Assembly (NCBI GenBank): GCA_030680745.1
Contig: JAUXUR010000030.1
Span: 1 to 60,540 of the forward strand
Length of the DNA: 60,540 nucleotides
Direction: 5' to 3'
DNA from: Alphaproteobacteria bacterium
GTDB taxonomy: Bacteria; Pseudomonadota; Alphaproteobacteria; JAUXUR01
Shown here: one piece after another, positions 1-7,716 of the stretch
How the letters are laid out: each line of letters opens with the position of its first letter
Numbering within the stretch: position 1 is the stretch's first letter
The notes under the pieces: generated by a model
Database searches by the model: none
What the model was told of the DNA's origin: nothing
The model's input: only the letters and a program-made list of their open reading frames with translations
Position numbers and translations under genes: made by a program

Positions 1-299
1 ATAAAATGTTTTCCATTACAGGATGGAACACTATATCAGGAGAGAACAATATAGTTCCTGAAAAAGTATATGTAACATTAACGAAAGAAAATGATGATCC
101 TCTTTATTTTGAGGCATTACAAATTAATCGTGCGGATGTTAATAACCATTTTGGACAACCAAACACAACAGATTCAGGATTTTCAAGGATTATAAATACT
201 AAATCTCTTAAAGGTGAATATGTTGTTGGTGTCGCTCGGTTAAATAAAGGGCGTCTTGAAAAATGTCAGATACAAAAAAGAGTGCAGATAAATGATTGA
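1..299 (+). CDS. C-terminal part of an unrecognised protein, probably a membrane glycan-biosynthesis protein (5' end outside the window)
   Basis: The reading frame is open to the left edge, so the Met at position 6 is probably internal and only the last ~98 residues are visible. They form a soluble, beta-rich tail with no membrane segment; it includes HFGQPNTTDSGF and ends in a basic stretch. The stop overlaps the start of the next gene (ATG at 292, stop at 297-299), so the two are translationally coupled. The genes that follow are an epimerase, an FAD oxidoreductase and a GtrA-like flippase. In such clusters the missing gene is often a multi-membrane glycosyltransferase with a soluble C-terminal domain. 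That identity is inference from context; the visible sequence alone does not prove it. Confidence 0.55.
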   Translation, partial: KMFSITGWNTISGENNIVPEKVYVTLTKENDDPLYFEALQINRADVNNHFGQPNTTDSGFSRIINTKSLKGEYVVGVARLNKGRLEKCQIQKRVQIND

Positions 300-1242
300 A
301 AAATCAATCAATCAAAAAATCATTCTTCCAGGTGGTGCAGGTCTTGTGGGCCAGAATCTTGTGGCACGCTTGAAATCAAAAGGGTACAACAACATTGTTG
401 TTCTTGACAAACATCGTGCTAATCTTTCGATCCTCAAACAGGTTCAGCCAGATATTATAGCCGAATATGCAGATTTGGCTGAAGCTGGTTCATGGGAACG
501 ACATTTTCAGGATGCTGACGTTGTGGTAATGCTGCAAGCGCAGATAGGTGGTAATGAATATCAAGAATTTGTGCGCAATAATGTGGATTCCACACGATTG
601 ATCTTACATGCTATAAAATCTAACAATATTAAAAAACTGGTTCACATAAGCTCTTCTGTTGTTGAATCTTCGGCTGATGATTTCTATACAAATACAAAAA
701 AAGACCAAGAAAAAATTGTGTTATCTAGCGGTATTTCATGTCCTATATTACGTCCTACTTTGATGTTTGGTTGGTTCGATCGGAAACATCTTGGATGGCT
801 TTCTCGATTTATGAAAAAAACGCCAATTTTCCCCATACCTGGCCATGGTCGTTACATGCGTCAGCCACTTTATGCAGGTGATTTTTGTAATATCATCATT
901 AGTTGCATTCAAAATGATATTTCTGATGGTATTTATAATATCTCTGGTCATGAAAAAATTGATTACATTGATATGATTCGTGAGATAAAAAAAGCCACAA
1001 ATGCAAAAGCAATGGTCGCAAAAGTTCCCTATAGTATGTTTTATGCGCTTCTTCGGATCTGGGCGCTCTTTGACAAAAATCCTCCATTTACGACACAGCA
1101 ATTGGCGGCATTGTCAGCAAAAGATGAATTTGAAGTTATTGATTGGCCACAAATTTTTGGTGTGCCTTATACATCTTTTACAAAAGCGATTTATGAAACT
1201 TTTAATGACCAAACCTATAGCAAAATAGTGTTGGAGTTTTAA
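292..1242 (+). CDS. NAD-dependent epimerase/dehydratase family protein
   Basis: An extended short-chain dehydrogenase/reductase of 316 residues. The N-terminal Rossmann motif GGAGLVGQNL (GxxGxxG type) binds NAD(P), and the strand-end acidic residue lies in VVLDKH. The catalytic Ser/Tyr/Lys set is visible: HISSS (about residue 120), then YTNTK (YxxxK) about 15 residues later. Family members act on nucleotide sugars or related polyol substrates; the substrate cannot be read from sequence. It starts inside the end of the upstream gene and is followed 2 bp later by an FAD oxidoreductase, then gtrA, so it belongs to a glycan or lipid-sugar modification operon. The length is normal and the catalytic residues are present, so it should be functional. 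Confidence 0.85.
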   Translation: MIEKSINQKIILPGGAGLVGQNLVARLKSKGYNNIVVLDKHRANLSILKQVQPDIIAEYADLAEAGSWERHFQDADVVVMLQAQIGGNEYQEFVRNNVDSTRLILHAIKSNNIKKLVHISSSVVESSADDFYTNTKKDQEKIVLSSGISCPILRPTLMFGWFDRKHLGWLSRFMKKTPIFPIPGHGRYMRQPLYAGDFCNIIISCIQNDISDGIYNISGHEKIDYIDMIREIKKATNAKAMVAKVPYSMFYALLRIWALFDKNPPFTTQQLAALSAKDEFEVIDWPQIFGVPYTSFTKAIYETFNDQTYSKIVLEF

Positions 1243-1244
1243 AT

Positions 1245-2531
1245 ATGAAACAAAAAATCGCTGTCTTAGGAGCAGGTCCAATGGGATTGGCTGTAGCCTA
1301 TCAATTAGCACGTGATGGCCATCACCCCATCGTTTTTGAAGCAGATGACAGAATAGGCGGCATGACAGCTGCGTTTGATTTCTCCGGTCTATCCATTGAA
1401 CGTTATTATCATTTTCATTGTATTTCTGATTATGGATTTCTGCAGATGCTTAGCGAACTAAATATTGCTAACAAGATGCATTGGGTTGAAACAAAAATGG
1501 GATACTGGTATCAGGGGAAATTGCAGCCTTGGGGTAATCCTATAGCTCTTTTGAAATTTAAGGGATTGGGTATAATTGCTAAATTTCGCTACGGTCTCCA
1601 TGCTTTTTTAAGTACAAAGCGTAATGGTTGGAAACCGTTAGACAATGTTAATGCCATTGACTGGATAAAAGGATGGGTTGGACAAGAAGCCTATGAAACT
1701 TTGTGGCGCAGATTATTCGATTATAAATTCTATGATTATAGTAACAATCTATCGGCAGCTTGGATATGGAGCCGTATTCGTCGCATAGGAAGATCTAGAT
1801 ATAATTTATTTAAGGAAAAATTGGGCTATCTTGAAGGAGGTTCAGAAACCTTACTTAAAGCAATGCAAGAATACATTGAAGCAAATGGTGGTGAAATTCG
1901 TCTTAAAACACCCGTGAGCAAAGTTGTTATTAAAGACACCAAAGTGTATGGAATTGAAGTTAACGGAAATATGGTGCCTTTTGATAAAGTAATTAGCACA
2001 ATTCCTTTACCTTATGTTCCTAGAATAATGCCAGATTTACCTGCTGACATTCTAACCCAATTTAAAACAAAAAAGAATATTGCGGTTGTATGCGTTATTG
2101 TTAAATTAAAAAAAGCTCTTACTGAAAATTTTTGGCTTAATACAAATGATCCAGATATGGATATACCAGGTTTGGTTGAATACACTAACTTGCGCCCCTT
2201 GGACCATCATATCGTTTACGTTCCATTTTATATGCCTGGTGAGCATTCGAAATTTGCTGAGCCAGATCAAGCCTTTCTTGACAAAGTGCGTACTTATTTT
2301 AAAAAGATAAATCCTACACTTGAGGATAAAGATTTTATTGATTTGCGTGCAAGTCGTTATCGTTATGCGCAGCCAATTTGTGAACCAGGTTATCTGAATA
2401 CGTTACCGCCAGTTGCATTGCCTGTTGAAGGATTATGGGTGGCGGATACGTCTTATTATTATCCTGAAGATCGAGGAATTTCTGAAAGTATTGCCTTTGG
2501 AAGAAATATGGCCAAAGAGGCGACTAAATGA
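1245..2531 (+). CDS. FAD/NAD(P)-dependent amine-oxidase-like oxidoreductase
   Basis: A 428-residue flavoprotein with the dinucleotide-binding motif VLGAGPMGLAVAYQL at the N-terminus, followed by the acidic strand end VFEADDRIGG. This pattern is shared by protoporphyrinogen-oxidase-like, UDP-galactopyranose-mutase-like and phytoene-desaturase-like enzymes. The C-terminal FAD contact is visible around WVADTSYYYPEDRGISESI. Homologues next to GtrA genes are usually annotated only as NAD(P)/FAD-dependent oxidoreductases of polysaccharide loci. Its stop overlaps the next start (ATGA at 2528-2531), so expression is coupled to gtrA. The substrate is unknown: a sugar-nucleotide mutase or a lipid-carrier modification are both possible. 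Confidence 0.8.
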   Translation: MKQKIAVLGAGPMGLAVAYQLARDGHHPIVFEADDRIGGMTAAFDFSGLSIERYYHFHCISDYGFLQMLSELNIANKMHWVETKMGYWYQGKLQPWGNPIALLKFKGLGIIAKFRYGLHAFLSTKRNGWKPLDNVNAIDWIKGWVGQEAYETLWRRLFDYKFYDYSNNLSAAWIWSRIRRIGRSRYNLFKEKLGYLEGGSETLLKAMQEYIEANGGEIRLKTPVSKVVIKDTKVYGIEVNGNMVPFDKVISTIPLPYVPRIMPDLPADILTQFKTKKNIAVVCVIVKLKKALTENFWLNTNDPDMDIPGLVEYTNLRPLDHHIVYVPFYMPGEHSKFAEPDQAFLDKVRTYFKKINPTLEDKDFIDLRASRYRYAQPICEPGYLNTLPPVALPVEGLWVADTSYYYPEDRGISESIAFGRNMAKEATK

Positions 2532-2929
2532 TTCAACAATTTGTATCCCGCCAGTTTTTAATTTTTTTGGTAACGGGTGGAATAGCGGCGACTGCCAATT
2601 TTTCTTCTAGAATTTTGTATAACTTATGGATGAATTTTTCTTCAGCGGTGATTCTTGCTTATATCACAGGAATGATTACTGCCTTTATACTTGCTAAAAT
2701 TTTTGTGTTCAAGGAAAGTAAACAATCAACGCATAGGTCTATCCTTCTGTTTATCTTAGTAAATATGTTTGCATTAGTGCAAACATGGGTTGTAAGTATG
2801 GTTTTAGCTTATTATGTTTTTCCAGCCATGAGTGTTACATTATTTGCAAATGAAATTTCCCATGCCGTTGGTGTGATTATACCGGTTTTTACAAGTTATG
2901 TAGGGCATAAGCGCTGGTCATTCCGTTAA
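2528..2929 (+). CDS. GtrA-like family membrane protein
   Basis: A small integral membrane protein of 133 residues with four predicted helices, at roughly residues 10-30, 36-55, 70-92 and 100-122. It starts FLIFLVTGGIAATANFSSR and ends in a short basic tail (VGHKRWSFR), the usual outline of the GtrA family. Family members are thought to flip undecaprenyl-phosphate-linked sugars across the inner membrane or to assist such transfer. It is the last gene of the left-hand operon; its ATG overlaps the upstream stop. The next 55 bp hold no gene, and then mobile DNA begins on the other strand. Confidence 0.85.
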   Translation: MIQQFVSRQFLIFLVTGGIAATANFSSRILYNLWMNFSSAVILAYITGMITAFILAKIFVFKESKQSTHRSILLFILVNMFALVQTWVVSMVLAYYVFPAMSVTLFANEISHAVGVIIPVFTSYVGHKRWSFR

Positions 2930-2984
2930 TAAGGCCCAGTAGTAAGATCTGTGCTATTTAGTGCCACTTGGGTAAAATATAACC

Positions 2985-3305
2985 TTAAATTGGGAATTTT
3001 TTGATAACACTCTCATATCCAGTTTGAGCATCTGTGATAGAGAGTTTTGAGTAAACCTCTAGGGATTGTCTGCTTTCGTGACCAGAATAAGGCTGAATAA
3101 GAGCGTCATCTATGCCTTGTTTTTTGAGCCACGTGAATAAAAAATGTCTTAGTTTATGTGGAGAGATTGCTTGAGGAAGACCTGCCTCTTTTGCATAGTT
3201 CGCAAGTATTTTTCTGATTCCTCTATCTGTATACAACTTTTTGTGACTGGATTCAAAAAGATAAATCGCCCCTTTTTGAGCCATAGAATAGGCATGAATG
3301 GCAAG
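2985..3305 (-). pseudogene. Tyrosine recombinase (phage-type integrase), C-terminal part, split by the Tn3 transposon
   Basis: This 106-residue stretch carries most of the catalytic core of a tyrosine recombinase: [10 protein letters not shown] (H-x-x-R box), [15 protein letters not shown] (second His and nucleophile Tyr). Reading upstream on the minus strand, the frame runs into the transposon end at 3310/3311. If the transposon and one TATTT copy are removed, the codon boundary at 3305 joins exactly to the fragment at 7547-7690. The joined frame reads [16 protein letters not shown] without a gap. An open frame continues into the transposon end as far as 3383, but its first 26 codons are transposon sequence and not integrase. 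Confidence 0.85.
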
Positions 3306-3312
3306 TATTTGA

Positions 3313-3589
3313 TATACAGCCAGTAAACATGTAAAAATAGCACATAAGGATTTTAAAACACCCCTTGAGACCATGCGTAGCAATGGTTTCCGACGATTTT
3401 TCGCTTCTCAATTTTCAATCAAAAATTTTTAGTTTTTTGATTCGCTCAACATCCATTGGCTTGGCATCTAAATCAAGCACAAAATCCTCAAAACGCTTTA
3501 TGTGACGCGTTAAATATGGGCTAAGTCGAGTCATATCTTCCATGGTAATAATGATACCATCTTTTTGTAGTCTATGAATTGTATCAGTC
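3313..3589. repeat. Left arm of the 277-bp inverted terminal duplication
   Basis: This stretch is the reverse complement of 7268-7544 with about six mismatches by eye, all in the part that copies the tnpA coding end. It covers the 38-bp inverted repeat, about 60 bp of noncoding end and the last ~57 codons of tnpA. The inner border follows GTATCAGTC. Confidence 0.92.
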
Positions 3590-3642
3590 CAGTAAACGTG
3601 TAAAACTAGGATATTGGGAATTAAAAACGCCTCATAAGACAT
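3415..3642 (-). pseudogene. Duplicated C-terminal end of the Tn3 transposase (non-functional fragment)
   Basis: The last 57 of 75 codons repeat the transposase C-terminus (TDTIHRLQKDGI to KKLKIFD) with four amino-acid changes. The first 18 codons come from the older transposon end next to it and match no transposase. It lacks every catalytic residue and is a by-product of the inverted terminal duplication. The substitutions relative to the intact copy show that the duplication is not brand new. Confidence 0.85.
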
Positions 3643-3690
3643 TGATAAACAACGATTTTAAGATTATTCGCTTGTCATCGTTATGTGTTC
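3588..3690. repeat. Diverged second copy of the transposon terminus (fossil left end)
   Basis: CCAGTAAACGTGTAAAACTAG at the start of this stretch matches CCAGTAAACATGTAAAAATAG of the outer end (from 3319). The similarity continues for about 60-90 bp at roughly 70 percent identity. It directly abuts the inner border of the 277-bp arm. The simplest reading is that it was the original left end of the transposon before a copy of the right end was added outside it. Confidence 0.7.
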
Positions 3691-3706
3691 TATGATTTTT
3701 ACTTTT

Positions 3707-4264
3707 TTATACAGATGCTTCAGATATTGCCCTATAATAGACGGACCGTGAAATGTTTGCCATGGTGCAGATTTGGTTCACAGAGAATTCTCCTGATTTT
3801 TTAAGGGAGAGTATCGTTTCCAGCTTTGTTGGAGTCAGGGATTTAGGCCTTCCTCCCTTTCTTCCTTTTTGATGGGCGGCATCAAGACCAGCTTTTACGC
3901 GTTCGCGGATCAGTTCTCGTTCCATTTCTGAAAATGCAGCACACATGCTAAAAAGAATCATACCCAATGGTGTCGTTGTATCAATGTTATTCTCAAGCGA
4001 TACAAATTCTACGCCTTTAGCTTTAAAGTCATTAATTAATTCGACCAGTTTTATCATTCTTCTACCTAATCGATCTAGGCGTACGACGTACACAATATCA
4101 CCTGGACGCAGTTTTTCAATTAGGCGATTCAGTTCAGTTCTATTATCTTTTGCTCCAGAAATTTTCTCTTTAAAAACTTCATTGCATCCAATCTCATTCA
4201 GCTTTTGGATTTGAATGTCCAGACTTTGGTCATTTTTTGAAACCCTTGCATAACCAAATTTCAT
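3707..4264 (-). CDS. tnpR: Serine recombinase / Tn3-type resolvase
   Basis: A resolvase of 185 residues that cuts cointegrates at the res site of the transposon. The N-terminal catalytic domain shows FGYARVSKNDQSLDIQ with the nucleophile Ser, then the arginine cluster VVRLDRLGRR, and MCAAFSEMERELIRERVKAG, the conserved long-helix motif. The C-terminal helix-turn-helix is around SVNQICTMANISRSVYYRA. ATG at 4264 is chosen because GAGGAG lies 8 bp upstream; an upstream ATG at 4279 would place that Shine-Dalgarno inside the coding region. It diverges from tnpA with 178 bp between the two starts. The protein looks intact. Confidence 0.93.
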   Translation of the reverse strand: MKFGYARVSKNDQSLDIQIQKLNEIGCNEVFKEKISGAKDNRTELNRLIEKLRPGDIVYVVRLDRLGRRMIKLVELINDFKAKGVEFVSLENNIDTTTPLGMILFSMCAAFSEMERELIRERVKAGLDAAHQKGRKGGRPKSLTPTKLETILSLKKSGEFSVNQICTMANISRSVYYRAISEASV

Positions 4265-4302
4265 CAAATATCTCCTCATGTGTGGTTTGTATATAAATAA
4301 CT

Positions 4303-4351
4303 GTTCCTAAAACATAAAAATTTTTATATTCTGGGGAAATAGTTTTGGAAC
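4303..4351. promoter_or_regulatory. Candidate res site / divergent control region of the transposon
   Basis: Between the diverging tnpR and tnpA starts lies an inverted repeat, GTTCCTAAAAC (4303-4313) facing GTTTTGGAAC (4342-4351), with an AT-rich centre. Tn3-family res sites and both promoters usually lie in exactly this position. Subsites II and III were not resolved by eye. Confidence 0.4.
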
Positions 4352-4442
4352 TAGTATTGGCATATTCGTTTTACTGTTTTTTTATAAAATTTGCAACAAT
4401 TTTTATTCGTTCCACAATCAGGTGTTTTTGGGATACAAAATC

Positions 4443-7442
4443 ATGACTTCTATCGATCGCACAGCATATCCAAATTTAAAGGCCACCCAGATTATTTCTC
4501 AAAAAACATTGACGGATAATTATTCGCTAAATAAACACGAGCTTGATTATATACAAGGTTCTGTACGAACTAACAAATTGCGCTTGCATTTTTCCTTACA
4601 ATTTAAAACGTTCCAAAATCTTGGACTCTTCATTGATTTGGAACAAGTTCTACAAATAATTGTCAATTACATAAGAAAACAATTGGCTGCCCCGCATAAT
4701 TTTCAGCTGCCATCTATAAAATCAACAACTCTCTACAGGCACCGTCAATCTATCAGACAATACTTGGGATGGACACCATGGGGATTTAAAGGTCCAAAAT
4801 CTGCCAGGCGTTTTGCAATTCAATCTGCCTATAAAGCTGCTCAAACACTCAATCTTCCCGCTGATATTATTAATGTGGTCATTGAAGAGCTCAAAATAAA
4901 TCGCTTTGAAATACCGGCTTTTAGCACGTTATGTCGACTGGTTCGTCATGTGCGTTCAAAAGCCAATAGGGTTCTATTCCAACAAACTTTTAATCTTCTT
5001 ACTCATGAAAAATTAATACCAACCTTGGATGAACTTATGGTCGTTCCTGACGGCAAAACATATTCTCTTTATCAGGCACTAAAAGAGCCCCCCAAAAGCC
5101 CACGAATAAAAGATTTCAAAGAGCAAATTTGCCATCATTCTTGGGTAGATACCCTTGGGAATATGAGTTCCTGTCTTAAGAATATATCAAAGCAAAAATA
5201 TCTACAATTTGTACAAGAGGCAAAATCATTAGATGTAAGCAATCTAACGGATATATATGATTCAAGAAGGTACACCTTAATGGCTTGCCTGATTGATTAT
5301 GCGCAAAAAAAGACAAAGGATAACCTGGCAGAGGTATTTTGCAAAACAATGGCTACGGTTCATAAACGTGCCCGAATTAACCTCACTAAATTAAGAGAAA
5401 AGGCAACCGATCAAACACAGGAGATAGCCTTGTTTGCCAATAGTATTTTGGGGATGTTTAAGGATGATTCATCAGATCAAGATATGTTTTTTAAAAATGT
5501 TAGTTCCACCATAAAAGAAAATGGTGGTGTTGATGAACTAATGAAAATATGTGATCATATCATCGCTTGCCACAGCAACCAACACTATCCCCTCCTCTGG
5601 AAGTATTTTAAATCAAAGCGCGTTGCCCTCTTTGACGTTGCTGAAACGATTCAATTTGGCTCCAGCACCCAAAGAATCAACCTCATAAATGCCCTTAATT
5701 TTTTAATATCCAATCGTCAAAAACGTTCAGAAACAATCAAAGCTCCTTCAGACTTATCCTTGGATTTTATTTCAGATATCTGGCGTAAATTGATTTACGA
5801 GGGAAAATCTGAAAACAATAAATTAAAGCGTCGCTACTTTGAAATGTGTGTCTTCACCTATTTGTCATATGAGCTTACATCTGGTGATATTTTTATTGAG
5901 GGCGCGGATTCATTCTCGGACTACCGAACGTCCTTGTTGAGCGTAGGAGAATGCCAAGAGATTTTGGCAAAAGAGCAGGAATCAGCGATTCTGCCCTTTA
6001 ATGGAGACGATTTCATAGAGGATCTCAAAAAAGAGTTGATTGATAAGTCCAAAGCTTTTGATGATCTCTACCCCAGCCTTTCAGACTTTATTATTGATGA
6101 TAATGGGGTTGGATCCCTAAAAAAAACACCAACAGTGAAGCCAATTCCTAAAACATTGGAGCTTGTGGCACAAATCAAAAAGAACATGCCTGAACGCACT
6201 TTGTTGGACATTTTGTGTTCCACTCAGCACATTACAGGCTGGTCTTTTGAATTTGGTCCCTTATCTGGATCAGAGGCTCGTTTTGAGGAACCAATAAACC
6301 GCTACATTATAAACACTTTTTGTTATGGAACTGGCATGGGGCCAACTCAAACAGCAAAACACGTGCGTAGTGATACAGAGGTCACGCCACATATGCTATC
6401 TTGGATTAATCAACGCCACGTCACTATAAATTCCCTAAATAAAGCCAAAGACCGCGTTGTTAATTTTACAAAAGATTTCCCCATAACCAAGGCATGGGGG
6501 GATGGGAGTCGGTGCGCAGCAGATGGAACATTGCGCGATATTTACGAGGACAATATCTTAGCAGAATCTCATTTCCGTTACATGTCCAAAGGTGGCATTT
6601 GTTATAATCATGTCGCCGACACCTACGTGGCCATGTTCTCTACTTTTATGCGGTGCGGCCTATGGGAAGCCGTGGCTATTCTGGATGGACTTTTACAAAA
6701 TGACTCCACCATCAAGCCGACTACCATTCACGCTGACACACAAGGCCAATCTACTGTTGTGTTTGGTCTTGCCCATCTTCTTGGAATCAAGCTCATGCCA
6801 CGTATACGGAACTGGAAAAATTTGATTTTTTACAAAGCTAACCCAGATATTCTTTACAAGAATGTCGACAAGCTCTTTTCAGAGAGCATTGATTGGAAAC
6901 TCATTAAAACCCATTGGCCGGACCTAATTCAGGTAGTTCTCTCTATCAAATATGGAAAAATATCTTCAGCCCTATTGCTCAAGAAACTTGGGACATACAG
7001 CCGGAAAAACAAACTTTATCAAGCATTTCAAGAACTCGGCCGAGTTATAAGAACCATATTTCTTTTGGAATACCTTTCGAACCTAAAATTACGTGAAATT
7101 ATTACTGCCACAACCAACAAAGTAGAAGCATACAATGAGCTAAGCTCTTGGGTTTTCTTCGCAGGCGATGTTATCGTTTCCAGCAATGATCCCGAAGAAA
7201 TGGAGAAAGCTATAAAATACAATCTGCTCATTAGCAATTGTGTTATCTTACATAACATAATTGATCTGACTGATACAATTCATAGACTACAAAAAGATGG
7301 TATCGTCATTACCATGGAGGATATGGCTCGACTTAGCCCATATTTAACGCGTCACATAAAGCGTTTTGGGGATTTTGTGCTTGATTTAGATGCCAAGCCA
7401 ATGGATGCTGAGCGAATCAAAAAACTAAAAATTTTTGATTGA
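4443..7442 (+). CDS. tnpA: Tn3-family transposase
   Basis: A full-length DDE transposase (999 residues from the ATG at 4443; family norm about 1000). The catalytic residues are visible: D687 in KAWGDGSRCAADG, D765 in HADTQGQST and E895 in NKVEAYNELSSW. The segment around RPxIRNW-like MPRIRNWK follows the second Asp as in other members. A GTG at 4422 could extend the protein by seven residues, but it has no better ribosome site. The gene ends 104 bp before the right transposon end, and its last 57 codons are duplicated in inverted orientation at 3415-3589. No frameshift or internal stop is present, so the element may still be active. Confidence 0.95.
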   Translation: MTSIDRTAYPNLKATQIISQKTLTDNYSLNKHELDYIQGSVRTNKLRLHFSLQFKTFQNLGLFIDLEQVLQIIVNYIRKQLAAPHNFQLPSIKSTTLYRHRQSIRQYLGWTPWGFKGPKSARRFAIQSAYKAAQTLNLPADIINVVIEELKINRFEIPAFSTLCRLVRHVRSKANRVLFQQTFNLLTHEKLIPTLDELMVVPDGKTYSLYQALKEPPKSPRIKDFKEQICHHSWVDTLGNMSSCLKNISKQKYLQFVQEAKSLDVSNLTDIYDSRRYTLMACLIDYAQKKTKDNLAEVFCKTMATVHKRARINLTKLREKATDQTQEIALFANSILGMFKDDSSDQDMFFKNVSSTIKENGGVDELMKICDHIIACHSNQHYPLLWKYFKSKRVALFDVAETIQFGSSTQRINLINALNFLISNRQKRSETIKAPSDLSLDFISDIWRKLIYEGKSENNKLKRRYFEMCVFTYLSYELTSGDIFIEGADSFSDYRTSLLSVGECQEILAKEQESAILPFNGDDFIEDLKKELIDKSKAFDDLYPSLSDFIIDDNGVGSLKKTPTVKPIPKTLELVAQIKKNMPERTLLDILCSTQHITGWSFEFGPLSGSEARFEEPINRYIINTFCYGTGMGPTQTAKHVRSDTEVTPHMLSWINQRHVTINSLNKAKDRVVNFTKDFPITKAWGDGSRCAADGTLRDIYEDNILAESHFRYMSKGGICYNHVADTYVAMFSTFMRCGLWEAVAILDGLLQNDSTIKPTTIHADTQGQSTVVFGLAHLLGIKLMPRIRNWKNLIFYKANPDILYKNVDKLFSESIDWKLIKTHWPDLIQVVLSIKYGKISSALLLKKLGTYSRKNKLYQAFQELGRVIRTIFLLEYLSNLKLREIITATTNKVEAYNELSSWVFFAGDVIVSSNDPEEMEKAIKYNLLISNCVILHNIIDLTDTIHRLQKDGIVITMEDMARLSPYLTRHIKRFGDFVLDLDAKPMDAERIKKLKIFD

Positions 7443-7544
7443 AAATTGAGAAGCGAAAAATCGTCGGAAACCATTGCTACGCATGGTCTCAAGGGGTGTT
7501 TTAAAATCCTTATGTGCTATTTTTACATGTTTACTGGCTGTATA
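7268..7544. repeat. Right arm of the 277-bp inverted terminal duplication
   Basis: It contains the last 175 bp of tnpA and the noncoding right end up to the 38-bp inverted repeat. Its reverse complement is at 3313-3589. Confidence 0.92.
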
Positions 7545-7546
7545 CC

Positions 7547-7690
7547 TATTTCTTTAAAACTTGATGGAAACGGAACTATTCTATCTTTTTTACCTTTTCC
7601 TTGATTGATCCTAATTTGACAGGCCTCAAAATCCACATCTGTAATTTTTATTTTTATGAATTCACTCACACGAACCCCTGTATATAGGGG
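7547..7690 (-). pseudogene. Tyrosine recombinase, middle fragment upstream of the transposon
   Basis: Forty-eight codons on the minus strand read [19 protein letters not shown], then [15 protein letters not shown]. This is the first catalytic Arg box (TGVRVSE) and the beta-hairpin Lys region of tyrosine recombinases. The frame continues exactly into 3305-2985 once the transposon is removed. Upstream there is a stop at 7691-7693, and the N-terminal DNA-binding domain is absent. The gene was therefore truncated at its 5' side too, 26 bp from the edge of the neighbouring IS element. Confidence 0.85.
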
Positions 7691-7716
7691 TTAGGGGAGT
7701 AGTGGAACCGTAAATG

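Larger units (their letters stand above)
3311..7546. mobile_element. Complete Tn3-family transposon (4236 bp) with resolvase and transposase
   Basis: The outer ends are 38-bp inverted repeats of Tn3 type ending in TAAG (left 3311-3348, right 7509-7546); only the second base differs between them. Both sides carry the 5-bp direct repeat TATTT (3306-3310 and 7547-7551), the target-duplication length expected for Tn3-family transposition. Inside are a serine resolvase on the minus strand and a full-length DDE transposase on the plus strand, diverging from a region that probably holds the res site. There is no cargo gene. Unusually, the inverted repetition extends from 38 bp to about 277 bp, because the 3' end of tnpA is duplicated in inverted orientation at the left end. 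The element lies inside an integrase gene. Confidence 0.93.

Noticed and set aside
3306..3383. N-terminal extension of the integrase fragment into the transposon end
   Set aside because: The residues come from the transposon inverted repeat and replace the true integrase sequence found at 7547-7690.
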